Positions 1-9,157 of a DNA stretch of 64,000 nucleotides are shown one piece after another. The position numbers and the translations under genes are program-made. Each line of letters begins with the position of its first letter. Position 1 is the first letter of the stretch. Origin of the DNA: Buttiauxella massiliensis (GTDB lineage: Bacteria > Pseudomonadota > Gammaproteobacteria > Enterobacterales > Enterobacteriaceae); the NCBI RefSeq assembly GCF_902500225.1, contig NZ_LR722665.1, positions 1 to 64,000 of the forward strand. The letters run 5' to 3'. The notes under the pieces were generated by a model. That model was given only the letters and a program-made list of their open reading frames with translations. It was not told where the DNA came from and ran no database searches.

Positions 1-1
1 T

Positions 2-76
2 GAGGCTATGGCCATGGTCCGTGCACTGAACATAATGACGCGTGCAGGAATGCCAGAAAGTGTACGGATTGTCTGA
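2..76 (+). CDS. C-terminal tail of an unidentified gene running off the left edge
   Basis: An open frame enters from the window edge and ends at a TGA at 74-76, giving about 24 residues that end in GMPESVRIV. No family is recognisable from so short a piece. It points towards the 3' end of guaA, which has no such neighbour in the usual E. coli order. Genomic islands are known to integrate at the guaA 3' end, so this may be the last gene of an island. A chance open frame is equally possible at this length. Bases 77-249 show no further gene. Confidence 0.3.
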   Translation, partial: EAMAMVRALNIMTRAGMPESVRIV

Positions 77-249
77 GAAAATGACTGACAGTAGGATCTG
101 CTGTCTAAATTCTATTTATTCAACAAAGCCGCTAATGGCAGCATGGTATTGATTCGAAAGCATGGTATCAGGCACTCGTAATACCAATAACTATGCCATA
201 AAAAAACGGCGCTTGGCGATGCTAAAACTTACCAATCATTACCAGACAT

Positions 250-281
250 AAAAACAAAAAAGCCCGCAATTACGCGGGCTT
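250..281 (-). terminator. Rho-independent terminator of guaBA
   Basis: A 7-bp GC-rich stem (AGCCCGC at 261-267 with GCGGGCT at 274-280) is followed on the minus strand by a T-rich run (complement of 250-260). It lies about 50 bases past the guaA stop codon and ends the guaB-guaA transcript. Confidence 0.85.
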
Positions 282-327
282 AGGTATTTTTAATGCTTAT
301 CGGTGCCAGCTGTAGCCAGACGCGAAA

Positions 328-1905
328 TCATTCCCACTCGATAGTTGCTGGCGGTTTGCCAGAAATATCGTAAACCACGCGGGAAATGCCGTTAACTTCG
401 TTGATAATGCGGTTGGATACACGGCCAAGGAAATCGTATGGCAGGTGTGCCCAATGCGCGGTCATAAAGTCGATGGTTTCAACTGCACGCAGTGATACAA
501 CCCAATCGTATTTACGGCCATCGCCCATCACGCCAACAGAACGCACCGGCAAGAACACGGTGAATGCCTGGCTCACTTTGTTGTAGAGATCTGCTTTGTG
601 CAGTTCTTCAATAAAGATCGCATCAGCACGACGCAGCAGGTCGCAATACTCTTTCTTCACTTCGCCCAGTACTCGCACGCCAAGACCTGGCCCCGGGAAC
701 GGGTGACGATACAGCATGTCGTAAGGCAGGCCGAGTTCCAGGCCGATTTTACGCACTTCGTCTTTGAACAGCTCACGCAACGGCTCAACCAGCCCCATCT
801 TCATCTCTTTCGGCAAGCCGCCCACGTTGTGGTGAGATTTGATGACATGTGCTTTACCGGTAGCTGAGGCAGCAGATTCGATAACGTCAGGGTAAATGGT
901 GCCCTGAGCCAACCACTTCACATCTTCCAGTTTCAGTGCTTCTTCATCGAACACTTCAACGAACACACGGCCGATGATTTTACGTTTCGCTTCTGGATCG
1001 TTCTCGCCTTTCAACGCGGACAGGAAACGCTCTTCGCCTTTAACGTGAATAATATTCAGGCCAAAGTGGTCGCCAAACATATCCATCACTTGCTCTGCTT
1101 CATTCAAACGCAGCAGCCCGTTATCTACGAACACGCAAGTCAGACGGTCACCAATGGCGCGGTGCAGCAGCATCGCGGTAACGGAAGAATCCACGCCACC
1201 GGACAGGCCAAGAATCACCTTGTCGTTGCCGACTTGTTCACGCAGGCGAACAATCGCATCTTCGATAATTTTTGCCGGAGTCCACAGCGCTTCGCAGCCG
1301 CAGATATCCAGAACAAAACGCTCCAGCAAACGCTGGCCCTGGCGGGTATGGGTCACTTCCGGGTGGAACTGCACGCCATAAAAACGTTTTTCTTCGTTTG
1401 CCATAATTGCAAACGGGCAAGTCTCAGTACTGGCAACGGTCACGAAGTCCGAAGGAATCGCGGTGACTTTATCGCCGTGGCTCATCCAGACATCCAGCAA
1501 TGGTTTGCCATCTGCACTCAGAGAATCTTCGATACCGCGAACCAGTGCGCTGTCAGTTTTCACCTCAACCTGCGCATAGCCGAACTCACGTTCGTTGGAA
1601 CCTTCAACATGGCCGCCAAGCTGCATCGCCATGGTCTGCATGCCGTAGCACACGCCAAATACAGGCACGCCAGCGGTAAAGACATATTCAGGAGCGCGTG
1701 GGCTGTTCAGCTCAGTAGTACTTTCCGGGCCACCAGAAAGGATGATACCGCTTGGATTGAATTCACGAATCTGTGCTTCCGTGACATCCCATGCCCACAG
1801 CTCACAGTAAACGCCCAACTCACGCACACGGCGCGCAACCAGTTGGGTGTACTGAGAACCGAAATCAAGGATAAGTATGCGATGTTTATGGATATTTTCC
1901 GTCAT
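328..1905 (-). CDS. guaA: GMP synthase (glutamine-hydrolysing)
   Basis: Converts XMP to GMP using ATP and glutamine, the last step of guanine nucleotide synthesis in the cytosol. The 525-residue length is that of the E. coli enzyme. The N-terminal class I glutamine amidotransferase domain carries the nucleophile Cys86 (GVCYGMQ) and the His/Glu of QFHPEVTHT. The ATP-pyrophosphatase domain has the P-loop LSGGVDSS near residue 235, and the C-terminal dimerisation domain ends in ATIEWE. It is the second gene of the guaBA operon, separated from guaB by an ERIC element. The 3' end of guaA is a known island integration site, which makes the flanking sequence worth checking. Confidence 0.98.
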   Translation of the reverse strand: MTENIHKHRILILDFGSQYTQLVARRVRELGVYCELWAWDVTEAQIREFNPSGIILSGGPESTTELNSPRAPEYVFTAGVPVFGVCYGMQTMAMQLGGHVEGSNEREFGYAQVEVKTDSALVRGIEDSLSADGKPLLDVWMSHGDKVTAIPSDFVTVASTETCPFAIMANEEKRFYGVQFHPEVTHTRQGQRLLERFVLDICGCEALWTPAKIIEDAIVRLREQVGNDKVILGLSGGVDSSVTAMLLHRAIGDRLTCVFVDNGLLRLNEAEQVMDMFGDHFGLNIIHVKGEERFLSALKGENDPEAKRKIIGRVFVEVFDEEALKLEDVKWLAQGTIYPDVIESAASATGKAHVIKSHHNVGGLPKEMKMGLVEPLRELFKDEVRKIGLELGLPYDMLYRHPFPGPGLGVRVLGEVKKEYCDLLRRADAIFIEELHKADLYNKVSQAFTVFLPVRSVGVMGDGRKYDWVVSLRAVETIDFMTAHWAHLPYDFLGRVSNRIINEVNGISRVVYDISGKPPATIEWE

Positions 1906-1961
1906 TGACGCTTATTCCGAGGCAAGTGAAACAGATAAAGTAAATCGCCCTAAACATTGGC

Positions 1962-2084
1962 TCTAAATAATTCGAGTTGCAAAAAGGTGGCAAGCTCGTG
2001 AATCCCCAGGAGCTTACATAAGTAAGTGACTGGGGTGAGCGAGTGCAGCCAACGCATTTGCAGCTCGAAGTATGACGAGCAATC
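1962..2084. repeat. ERIC (enterobacterial repetitive intergenic consensus) element
   Basis: A roughly 123-base imperfect palindrome fills most of the guaB-guaA gap. Its central part, 1998-2041, is identical to the two classical ERIC-PCR primer sites joined together. Outer arms (AATTCGAGTTGCA and TGCAGCTCGAAGTAT) pair with each other. It lies inside the guaBA transcript and would fold as a long hairpin in the mRNA. Confidence 0.97.
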
Positions 2085-2097
2085 AGGTCGAAAAGAA

Positions 2098-3564
2098 TTA
2101 AGAGCCCATGCGGTAATTTGGGGACTCTTTAGTGATCGTCACATCGTGCACATGACTTTCCTGAATGCCCGCACCACTGATGCGTACAAATTCCGCTTTG
2201 GTACGCAGGTCGTCGATGGTAGCACAGCCGGTCAGGCCCATACAGGAACGCAGGCCCCCCATCTGCTGATGAACGATCGCTTTCAGGTGACCTTTGTACG
2301 CCACACGACCTTCGATACCTTCCGGTACCAGTTTGTCGGCTGCGTTGTCAGTCTGGAAGTAACGGTCAGAAGAGCCTTTGGACATCGCGCCCAGAGAACC
2401 CATACCGCGGTAGGATTTGAAAGAACGGCCCTGGTAAAGTTCGATTTCACCTGGAGATTCTTCAGTCCCTGCCAACATGCCGCCAACCATTACCGCAGAT
2501 GCACCAGCAGCGATAGCTTTAGCAATGTCACCAGAGAAACGAATACCGCCGTCAGCGATAACAGGAATGCCCGTCCCTTCCAGTGCTTCAACAGCATCAG
2601 CAACCGCAGTAATTTGCGGAACACCTACGCCGGTAACGATACGAGTAGTACAGATTGAACCTGGACCGATACCCACTTTAACCGCACTCACACCGGCATC
2701 AGCCAGAGCGCGAGCGCCAGCAGCAGTCGCGACGTTACCGCCGATGATTTGCAGGTCAGGATATTTAGCACGAGTATCACGAATACGTTGCAGAACGCCT
2801 TCGGAATGGCCATGAGAGGAGTCAATCAGTAAAACATCGACACCAGCGGCCACCAGAGCGTCGATACGCTCTTCGTTGCCAGCACCTGCGCCAACGGCTG
2901 CCCCAACACGCAGACGGCCCTGGTCGTCCTTACAGGCGTTAGGTTTACGTTCTGCTTTCTGGAAGTCTTTTACGGTGATCATGCCGAGCAGATGGAAATT
3001 GCTGTCTACAACCAGCGCTTTCTCAACACGTTTTTCGTGCATCTTGGATAACACGACATCACGCGCTTCGCCTTCTTTCACGGTAACCAGACGCTCTTTC
3101 GGAGTCATATACACGCTAACAGGCTGGCTCAGGTCGGTAACGAAACGAATATCACGGCCAGTAATAATACCAACCAGTTCGTTACCTTCGGTCACGACAG
3201 GGTAACCCGCAAAGCCGTTACGCTCGGTGAGTTCTTTAATTTCGTGCAGGGTGGTTGTCGGCAACACGGTCTGTGGGTCAGTAACAACACCACTTTCGTG
3301 TTTTTTCACGCGTTTGACTTCAGAAGCCTGGCGTTCAATCGACATGTTTTTGTGAATGAAACCAAGTCCACCTTCCTGAGCCAATGCAATGGCCAGACGG
3401 GCTTCCGTTACAGTATCCATGGCTGCGGACAGCATAGGGATATTCAAACGAATAGTTTTGGTTAATTGGGTGCTGAGATCGGCCGTGTTAGGCAGAACTG
3501 TAGAGTGAGCTGGAACGAGGAGAACGTCATCAAACGTCAGTGCTTCTTTAGCGATTCGTAGCAT
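2098..3564 (-). CDS. guaB: IMP dehydrogenase
   Basis: Oxidises IMP to XMP with NAD+, the committed step of GMP synthesis. The 488 residues match the E. coli length. The (beta/alpha)8 barrel is split by a pair of CBS domains (about residues 95-205, including [12 protein letters not shown]). The catalytic loop [13 protein letters not shown] carries the active-site Cys near residue 305, and the flap region lies around [10 protein letters not shown]. First gene of guaBA, transcribed divergently from xseA. The upstream region holds a TATAAT box, a GC-rich discriminator typical of growth-rate control, and a distal CRP-like site. Confidence 0.98.
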   Translation of the reverse strand: MLRIAKEALTFDDVLLVPAHSTVLPNTADLSTQLTKTIRLNIPMLSAAMDTVTEARLAIALAQEGGLGFIHKNMSIERQASEVKRVKKHESGVVTDPQTVLPTTTLHEIKELTERNGFAGYPVVTEGNELVGIITGRDIRFVTDLSQPVSVYMTPKERLVTVKEGEARDVVLSKMHEKRVEKALVVDSNFHLLGMITVKDFQKAERKPNACKDDQGRLRVGAAVGAGAGNEERIDALVAAGVDVLLIDSSHGHSEGVLQRIRDTRAKYPDLQIIGGNVATAAGARALADAGVSAVKVGIGPGSICTTRIVTGVGVPQITAVADAVEALEGTGIPVIADGGIRFSGDIAKAIAAGASAVMVGGMLAGTEESPGEIELYQGRSFKSYRGMGSLGAMSKGSSDRYFQTDNAADKLVPEGIEGRVAYKGHLKAIVHQQMGGLRSCMGLTGCATIDDLRTKAEFVRISGAGIQESHVHDVTITKESPNYRMGS

Positions 3565-3615
3565 GGCAATATCTCAACCTGGGGTGAATGAGAACAGATA
3601 AAATATTGCCGCGGC

Positions 3616-3644
3616 ATTATACAGAGCGGAATCGATTGCATCCA
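3616..3644 (-). promoter_or_regulatory. guaBA promoter
   Basis: On the minus strand a perfect TATAAT (complement of 3616-3621) is followed by the GC-rich discriminator GCCGCGGC. A weak -35 (TGGATG, complement of 3639-3644) sits 17 bases upstream. A strong -10 with a GC-rich start region is the layout of the stringently controlled E. coli guaB promoter. Confidence 0.7.
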
Positions 3645-3718
3645 CACTTTTTTCAGAAAACTCCTTGCCAAGTGCGATATGAAAGATACTATTGACCGAA
3701 TAACCCGCTGATTTAAAA

Positions 3719-3734
3719 TTTGATCTGGCTCACA
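3719..3734. promoter_or_regulatory. CRP-type site upstream of guaB, touching the xseA start codon
   Basis: Read on the minus strand, the site is TGTGAGCCAGATCAAA, which matches the CRP consensus TGTGA-N6-TCACA except for one base. Its centre is about 117 bases from the predicted guaB start point, the distance reported for the CRP site of the E. coli guaB promoter. Its last base is the A of the xseA ATG. Confidence 0.65.
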
Positions 3735-5116
3735 TGTCATCGATAAATTCCCCTTCAATTTTTACCGTCAGCCGTCTGAATCAGACGGTCCGCATGCTGC
3801 TGGAACAAGAGATGGGGCAAGTCTGGATCAGCGGTGAAATCTCCAACTTTACCCAACCGGCTTCCGGTCACTGGTACTTCACACTTAAAGACGATACAGC
3901 TCAGATTCGCGGAGCAATGTTTCGCAACAGTAATCGGCGAGTGACTTTCCGCCCGCAACATGGGCAGCAGGTTTTGGTGCGTGCCACCATCACGCTTTAT
4001 GAACCGCGTGGTGATTACCAGATAATCGTTGAAAGTATGCAGCCTGCCGGTGAAGGGCTGTTGCAGCAGCAATATGAAGAATTAAAACAGCGCCTCACCG
4101 TTGAAGGTTTGTTCGACCAAATCCACAAGCAGCCATTGCCGACGCCTGCACGTCAGGTTGGCGTCATCACGTCAAAAACCGGTGCTGCACTGCATGATAT
4201 TTTGCATGTGCTAAAACGTCGTGATCCCTCTTTGCCGGTGATCATTTACCCGACAGCGGTACAGGGCAACGATGCGCCAATGCAAATTGTTCGCGCCATC
4301 GAACTTGCGAACCTGCGCAAAGAGTGTGATGTGCTGATTGTTGGGCGCGGCGGCGGTTCACTGGAAGACTTGTGGAGCTTTAACGATGAGCGCGTGGCAC
4401 GGGCGATTTTCGCCAGTGCGATTCCGGTTGTTAGCGCCGTAGGGCATGAAACTGACGTCACGATCGCCGATTTTGTGGCAGATGTTCGTGCACCCACGCC
4501 ATCCGCTGCGGCAGAGATTATCAGCCGTAACCAGCTTGAATTATTGCGCCAGATTCAGTCCCACCAGCAGCGTATGGAAATGGCGATGGATTACTATCTC
4601 GCCCAACGCACGCAGCGTTTCACTCGTTTGTATCACCGTTTGCAGCAGCAGCATCCACAACTGCGCCTGGCTCGCCAGCAAACTACACTTGAGCGTTTGC
4701 AGCAGCGCCTGAATGCCGCGATGGACACAAAGCTGCGCCGCGGTACCCAACTGCAGCAACGCCTGATGCAGCGTTTGAATCAGCAACAACCGCAACCAAG
4801 AATCCATCGTGCGCAGACTCGCCTGCAACAGCTTGAATATCGTTTATCGCAGGTTGTTACCGCACAGCTGAACAATACCCGGCAGCGCTTTGGCACCGCT
4901 ATCGCGCAGCTTGAAGCTGTCAGCCCGCTGGCAACGCTCGCTCGTGGCTATAGCGTAACAACGGCGACAGACGGCAAAGTGCTGAAGAAAACCAAACAGG
5001 TGCATTCCGGGGATACGCTGACTACGCGTCTTGAAGATGGCTGGGTGGAAAGCCAGGTCACCGGCATTACACCGATGAAACCTGTTCGCAAACGTAAAAT
5101 TGCGGCGGAAAGTTAG
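3734..5116 (+). CDS. xseA: Exodeoxyribonuclease VII large subunit
   Basis: Catalytic subunit of exonuclease VII, which with XseB degrades single-stranded DNA from both ends in repair. The 460-residue protein has an N-terminal OB fold (residues 1-100, [15 protein letters not shown] onwards), the catalytic core with [15 protein letters not shown] and [15 protein letters not shown], and a long Gln/Arg-rich coiled coil (about 290-400). The first ATG aligns with the E. coli N-terminus although no clear Shine-Dalgarno precedes it. The gene is divergent from guaB and convergent with yfgJ, with three bases between the stop codons. Confidence 0.97.
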   Translation: MSSINSPSIFTVSRLNQTVRMLLEQEMGQVWISGEISNFTQPASGHWYFTLKDDTAQIRGAMFRNSNRRVTFRPQHGQQVLVRATITLYEPRGDYQIIVESMQPAGEGLLQQQYEELKQRLTVEGLFDQIHKQPLPTPARQVGVITSKTGAALHDILHVLKRRDPSLPVIIYPTAVQGNDAPMQIVRAIELANLRKECDVLIVGRGGGSLEDLWSFNDERVARAIFASAIPVVSAVGHETDVTIADFVADVRAPTPSAAAEIISRNQLELLRQIQSHQQRMEMAMDYYLAQRTQRFTRLYHRLQQQHPQLRLARQQTTLERLQQRLNAAMDTKLRRGTQLQQRLMQRLNQQQPQPRIHRAQTRLQQLEYRLSQVVTAQLNNTRQRFGTAIAQLEAVSPLATLARGYSVTTATDGKVLKKTKQVHSGDTLTTRLEDGWVESQVTGITPMKPVRKRKIAAES

Positions 5117-5119
5117 AAC

Positions 5120-5341
5120 TTAGTCAGCAACGGGCACGAATTCGACGCGTTTTTTTGAAATCAACCCGTGGCCGTTCTGGCAGAAATAGTCGACGGCCCC
5201 ACAAGCTTTTAAGACTTCCAACGGTTTGTGGCAATCCGGGCAGCGGGCCTCCAGGTGAAATTCCTGCTGGCATCTTTCGCAGTGCGCACCTGAGTCTGTT
5301 TGCTGTAGCAGTTGTTCACACACTGGGCATTTAATTTCCAT
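5120..5341 (-). CDS. yfgJ: Zinc-ribbon protein YfgJ
   Basis: Small cytosolic zinc-ribbon protein of unknown function, conserved at this spot in enterobacteria. Two CxxC pairs near the N-terminus (CPVC and CERC) and a third at CPDC form zinc knuckles, and the C-terminal half with KACGAVDYFCQNGHGLISKKRVEF is nearly invariant. Three in-frame starts exist (GTG 5347, ATG 5344, ATG 5341). The ATG at 5341 is chosen because AGGAG then lies five bases upstream and because it aligns with the E. coli MELHCP start. Confidence 0.9.
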   Translation of the reverse strand: MEIKCPVCEQLLQQTDSGAHCERCQQEFHLEARCPDCHKPLEVLKACGAVDYFCQNGHGLISKKRVEFVPVAD

Positions 5342-5375
5342 CATCACTCCTTACAACACTTCTATGAAAGCCTGA

Positions 5376-5408
5376 GCCTGTTGTCTTCGATGATAAAGAC
5401 AAACAGGC
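5376..5408. other. Inverted repeat upstream of the eat-eutBC operon
   Basis: GCCTGTTGTCTT (5376-5387) pairs with AAAGACAAACAGGC (5395-5408), a stem of about 12 bp with one or two bulged bases and a short loop. No T-tract follows on either strand, so it is not an obvious terminator. It could be an operator or part of the yfgJ 5' leader. It sits about 150 bases before the sigma-54 promoter. Confidence 0.4.
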
Positions 5409-5552
5409 GAATAAGCATCATTAACGCTCTTTGTCGCCTACTCTCCCAAATGTAACAATATCGCACCCCAAAACAGTGCAACACACTTCAACACTTCCCG
5501 TTTTGTTCATCCAGACATCACTATATATATGATTAATTTTAATTTTATATTC

Positions 5553-5568
5553 TGGCATTCTGTTTGCA
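5553..5568 (+). promoter_or_regulatory. Sigma-54 promoter of eat-eutBC
   Basis: TGGCATTCTGTTTGCA matches the -24/-12 consensus TGGCAY-N5-TTGCA, with GG and GC exactly ten bases apart. It lies 42 bases before the eat ATG. The stretch just upstream (5520-5550) is very AT-rich and could bend or bind IHF. A GCAC-N9-GTGC motif at 5463-5479 resembles an NtrC site but has spacing two bases too long. Nitrogen-limited induction of ethanolamine use is the natural reading. Confidence 0.75.
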
Positions 5569-5609
5569 TCGCCTTACAAATACTGTGACTAATGGCGAGG
5601 CAGTAAATA

Positions 5610-6989
5610 ATGACAACGCAAACAACAACACTAAAAAGAACACTGGGCAGCTTCCGTCTTTGGGGAATTGCTGTAGGGCTGGTGATATCCGGGGAGTATT
5701 TCGGCTGGAGTTATGGCTGGGCTCAGGCGGGAACGATGGGGTTCCTGATTGTCGCAATCGCGATTGCCGCAATGTACTGCGCGTTTATCTTTAGCTTCAC
5801 CGAACTGACTACGGCAATTCCTCATGCCGGTGGGCCGTTTGCTTACGCTTACCGGGCATTTGGGCCTACCGGAGGATTCATTGCTGGTTTCGCGACGCTT
5901 ATCGAATTTGTTTTCGCACCGCCCGCCATTGCCATGGCAATTGGCGCCTATCTCAATGTTCAATTCCCGGCGATTGATCCTAAGTGGATAGCCTGCGGCG
6001 CGTATCTCATCTTTATGCTCCTCAATATTCTTGGCGTCGGTATTGCCGCCACCTTTGAATTAATTGTCACGCTGCTGGCTATCTTCGAGTTGCTGGTATT
6101 TATGGGCGTGGTAGCACCGGGCTTCTCGTGGGAGAATTTCACGGCCAATGGCTGGGCTGGCTCAAATAGTTTCAGCGAGCTGGCATTACCTGGGATGTTT
6201 GCCGCAATTCCCTTTGCTATCTGGTTTTTCCTCGCCATTGAAGGCGCTTCAATGGCGGCAGAAGAAGCAAAAGACCCACAACGCACCATTCCACGCGCAC
6301 TTGGCGGCGGTATTATCACTCTGACTGTTCTGGCCATTGGCGTGATGGTTTTCGCTGGCGGCGTCGGCGACTGGCGTACGCTAGCTAACATTAACGACCC
6401 GCTACCGCAGGCAATGAAAGTGGTAGTTGGCAGTAACAGCGGTTGGTTGCATATGTTGGTTTGGCTGGGATTGTTCGGCTTAGTTGCCTCGTTCCACGGC
6501 ATTATTATGGGCTATTCCCGCCAAATTTATTCTCTGGCACGAGCGGGCTATCTACCGGCAAGTCTCGCCAAACTTAATAGCCGGACTCGCACACCGACGC
6601 TGGCAATTCTTGCAGGCGGTGTTGTGGGAATCGCAGCTATTTTTTCTGACTCACTTATCACCATCAGTGGAATGCCGCTCACCGCCTGTATTGTGACAAT
6701 GTCAGTATTTGGCGCGATTGTTATGTACATCACATCGATGGCGGCACTGTTTAAATTGCGCCGCAGCGAGCCAAATCTCATCCGCCCGTTCAGAGCCCCA
6801 CTCTTCCCGTTTGCCCCTGCCTTTGCCCTGGCGATGGCCGTCTTGTGTCTGGCTGCGATGGTATACTACAACACATTACTGGCGATGATTTTCGCCGCCA
6901 TGATGCTTGCAGGTTATATCTGGTTCAGAACCACAGCGAGTGCACGAGAGCGTGCGGCATTGGATCCACAACTTCGGGCAATCTCCTGA
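5610..6989 (+). CDS. eat: Ethanolamine permease (APC family)
   Basis: Inner-membrane transporter of about 12 hydrophobic helices, 459 residues, in the amino acid-polyamine-organocation superfamily. The opening LWGIAVGLVISGEYFGWSYG and the segment AIWFFLAIEGASMAAEEAKDP are typical of the Eat branch found beside eutBC in Pseudomonas and Acinetobacter. It probably imports ethanolamine for the lyase encoded next. The gene begins the eat-eutB-eutC operon, with nine bases to eutB. In the E. coli order nothing lies between yfgJ and der, so the operon is an insertion. Confidence 0.92.
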   Translation: MTTQTTTLKRTLGSFRLWGIAVGLVISGEYFGWSYGWAQAGTMGFLIVAIAIAAMYCAFIFSFTELTTAIPHAGGPFAYAYRAFGPTGGFIAGFATLIEFVFAPPAIAMAIGAYLNVQFPAIDPKWIACGAYLIFMLLNILGVGIAATFELIVTLLAIFELLVFMGVVAPGFSWENFTANGWAGSNSFSELALPGMFAAIPFAIWFFLAIEGASMAAEEAKDPQRTIPRALGGGIITLTVLAIGVMVFAGGVGDWRTLANINDPLPQAMKVVVGSNSGWLHMLVWLGLFGLVASFHGIIMGYSRQIYSLARAGYLPASLAKLNSRTRTPTLAILAGGVVGIAAIFSDSLITISGMPLTACIVTMSVFGAIVMYITSMAALFKLRRSEPNLIRPFRAPLFPFAPAFALAMAVLCLAAMVYYNTLLAMIFAAMMLAGYIWFRTTASARERAALDPQLRAIS

Positions 6990-6998
6990 GGAGGAGAA

Positions 6999-8387
6999 AT
7001 GTATAACACCACTCTGGCGCATCGCAGTTATCGGTTCGCCAGCCTCAAGGCGCTAATGGCTAAAGCATCCCCGGCGAGATCCGGGGATAACCTGGCAAGA
7101 ATCGCAGCAGAATCAGCTGAAGAGCGGATGGCCGCAAAAATAGCGTTGGCTGACGTACCATTGCGTGAAATTCTCGATAACCCGCTAATTGCCTACGAAG
7201 ATGACGAAGTCACCCGCCTGATTATTGATACTCACGATAAAACTGCTTTCAAGACCATCAGCCATTTAACCGTAGGTGATTTTCGTGATTGGCTGCTTGC
7301 TGACACCACCGATAGTGAGACCTTACGCAGCGTCGCAAAAGGCATCACACCGGAAATGGCAGCAGCAGTAAGTAAGTTGATGCGCAACCAGGATTTGATC
7401 CTGACAGCGAGCAAGTGCCAGGTGACGACAAAATTTCGCAATACCATCGGATTACCTGGCCGGCTCAGCGTACGTTTGCAACCCAATCACCCAACCGATG
7501 ATTTAAAAGGCATAGCTGCCAGTATGCTCGATGGATTACTGTACGGTGCAGGTGATGCGGTGGTGGGCATTAATCCGGCAAGCGATAGCCTGCCAGTGCT
7601 TGAACGACTGAACTACATGATGGATGACATCATCAGCCGTTTTGCCATTCCGACTCAATCCTGCGTATTAACTCATGTGACTAACACATTGCAGCTGATT
7701 GAACGTGGTGCCCCCGTAGATTTAGTTTTTCAGTCTGTAGCGGGAACCGAAGCCGCCAACAGTGGTTTTGGAATTAATCTGGCGTTGTTGCAAGAGGCTT
7801 ATGATGCCGCGTTAAGTTTAAATCGCGGCACGCTCGGCAATAACGTGATGTATTTCGAAACCGGCCAGGGCAGTTGCCTGTCTTCTAATGCGCATCATGG
7901 TGTTGATCAGCAAACTTGCGAAGCCCGCGCCTATTCTGTCGCACGTCATTTCAATCCGTTGCTGGTAAACACAGTCGTAGGATTTATTGGCCCTGAATAT
8001 CTGTATGACGGTAAACAAATTATTCGTGCCGGCCTGGAGGATCATTTCTGTGGCAAGTTGATGGGGCTGCCGTTGGGTTGTGATGTTTGCTACACCAATC
8101 ACGCCGAAGCGGACCAGGATGATATGGATACCTTGCTTACTCTGCTGTGCAACGCCGGGCTCACCTTTTTAATCGGTGTGCCGGGTGCTGATGACATCAT
8201 GCTCAACTATCAAAGCACTTCATTCCACGACGCCCTGTATGTCCGCCGCTTGTTGGGACTTAAACATGCACCTGAGTTCGCCGAATGGCTGATCCGTATG
8301 CAGATCATTGATACTCATGGGCAGCTTCGCTTAAACGGGATCAACCATCCACTGCTAACCGCTCTCCCTCAAGTGGTAAACTTATGA
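6999..8387 (+). CDS. eutB: Ethanolamine ammonia-lyase large subunit
   Basis: Adenosylcobalamin-dependent enzyme splitting ethanolamine into acetaldehyde and ammonia. At 462 residues it is slightly longer than the microcompartment-linked E. coli EutB (453). Signature segments are TIGLPGRLSVRLQPNHP, LYGAGDAVVGINP, YFETGQGSCLSSNAHHG, VVGFIGPEYLYDG and LEDHFCGKLMGLPLGCDVC. A strong GAGGAG precedes the ATG. No shell protein, reactivase (eutA) or EutR gene is nearby, so this is the short non-microcompartment form of the pathway. It overlaps eutC by four bases (ATGA). Confidence 0.95.
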   Translation: MYNTTLAHRSYRFASLKALMAKASPARSGDNLARIAAESAEERMAAKIALADVPLREILDNPLIAYEDDEVTRLIIDTHDKTAFKTISHLTVGDFRDWLLADTTDSETLRSVAKGITPEMAAAVSKLMRNQDLILTASKCQVTTKFRNTIGLPGRLSVRLQPNHPTDDLKGIAASMLDGLLYGAGDAVVGINPASDSLPVLERLNYMMDDIISRFAIPTQSCVLTHVTNTLQLIERGAPVDLVFQSVAGTEAANSGFGINLALLQEAYDAALSLNRGTLGNNVMYFETGQGSCLSSNAHHGVDQQTCEARAYSVARHFNPLLVNTVVGFIGPEYLYDGKQIIRAGLEDHFCGKLMGLPLGCDVCYTNHAEADQDDMDTLLTLLCNAGLTFLIGVPGADDIMLNYQSTSFHDALYVRRLLGLKHAPEFAEWLIRMQIIDTHGQLRLNGINHPLLTALPQVVNL

Positions 8388-9157
8388 ATTCAGATGCCTG
8401 GACATTGCTACGGGAGTTCACCGATGCGCGCATCGCACTTGGACGCAGTGGCGCAAGTCTGCCAACCAAAGAAGTGCTGAATTTTGGCCTTGCTCACGCG
8501 CAGGCCAGGGACGCAGTTCATCAACCATTCCATAGTGATGAGATCAGCAACGAATTAGCCGAATTGGGCCTAATGACCTTAACAGTTAAGAGTGCAGCTG
8601 AAGACAGACACATCTATTTGAACCGGCCCGATTTAGGTCGCCAGTTGAGTGATGGAAGTCGGAATACGCTACTAACCAGCAATATTGGAAGTTACGACCT
8701 GTTGCTGGTGATTGGTGACGGGCTTTCTTCTCATGCGGTCCACCGTCAATCTGTTGCGTTAATTCGTGAACTTCTGCCCTATGTAAAAACGCTTGGGCTT
8801 ACGCTTGCCCCAGTCGTACTGGCACATCAGGCGCGTGTTGCACTTGGAGATGATATTGGTGAGATACTAAATTGCAAAGCCGTAGCAATGCTGATTGGCG
8901 AGCGCCCCGGGCTTTCATCGCCTGATAGTTTGGGCGTGTATCTGACGTGGAAACCAGAGCGAGAACGACTGGAGTCAGAACGCAACTGTATTTCTAATAT
9001 TCGCCCGGAAGGGCTGAGTCATTGTGCTGGCGCATTTAAACTCGCCTGGTTACTAGAGCAAGCATTTTTGCGCCGTTTAACTGGTGTAAAACTGAAAGAT
9101 GAAAGCGATAACCCCGCCTTGCAGCAGAGAATTAAGCCACTCATCGGTTTAGAATAG
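8384..9157 (+). CDS. eutC: Ethanolamine ammonia-lyase small subunit
   Basis: Partner of EutB and contributor to cobalamin binding. The 257 residues lack the longer N-terminus of the E. coli protein (295) but keep the core SYDLLLVIGDGLSSHAVH, LSSPDSLGVYLTW and the C-terminal CISNIRPEGLSHCAGA segment. Its ATG overlaps the eutB stop (ATGA), implying translational coupling. Its 3' end overlaps the end of the following minus-strand gene by nine bases. A cobalamin supply is assumed to come from elsewhere in the genome. Confidence 0.95.
   Translation: MNSDAWTLLREFTDARIALGRSGASLPTKEVLNFGLAHAQARDAVHQPFHSDEISNELAELGLMTLTVKSAAEDRHIYLNRPDLGRQLSDGSRNTLLTSNIGSYDLLLVIGDGLSSHAVHRQSVALIRELLPYVKTLGLTLAPVVLAHQARVALGDDIGEILNCKAVAMLIGERPGLSSPDSLGVYLTWKPERERLESERNCISNIRPEGLSHCAGAFKLAWLLEQAFLRRLTGVKLKDESDNPALQQRIKPLIGLE

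Noticed and set aside
1045-1908. A 287-codon open frame opposite guaA
   Set aside because: It lies entirely antisense to guaA, has no recognisable family and shows the His/Gln/Asn-rich composition of a reverse-frame shadow.
5463-5479. NtrC site before eat
   Set aside because: GCAC and GTGC are nine bases apart rather than seven, so it is only suggestive and is mentioned with the sigma-54 promoter instead.
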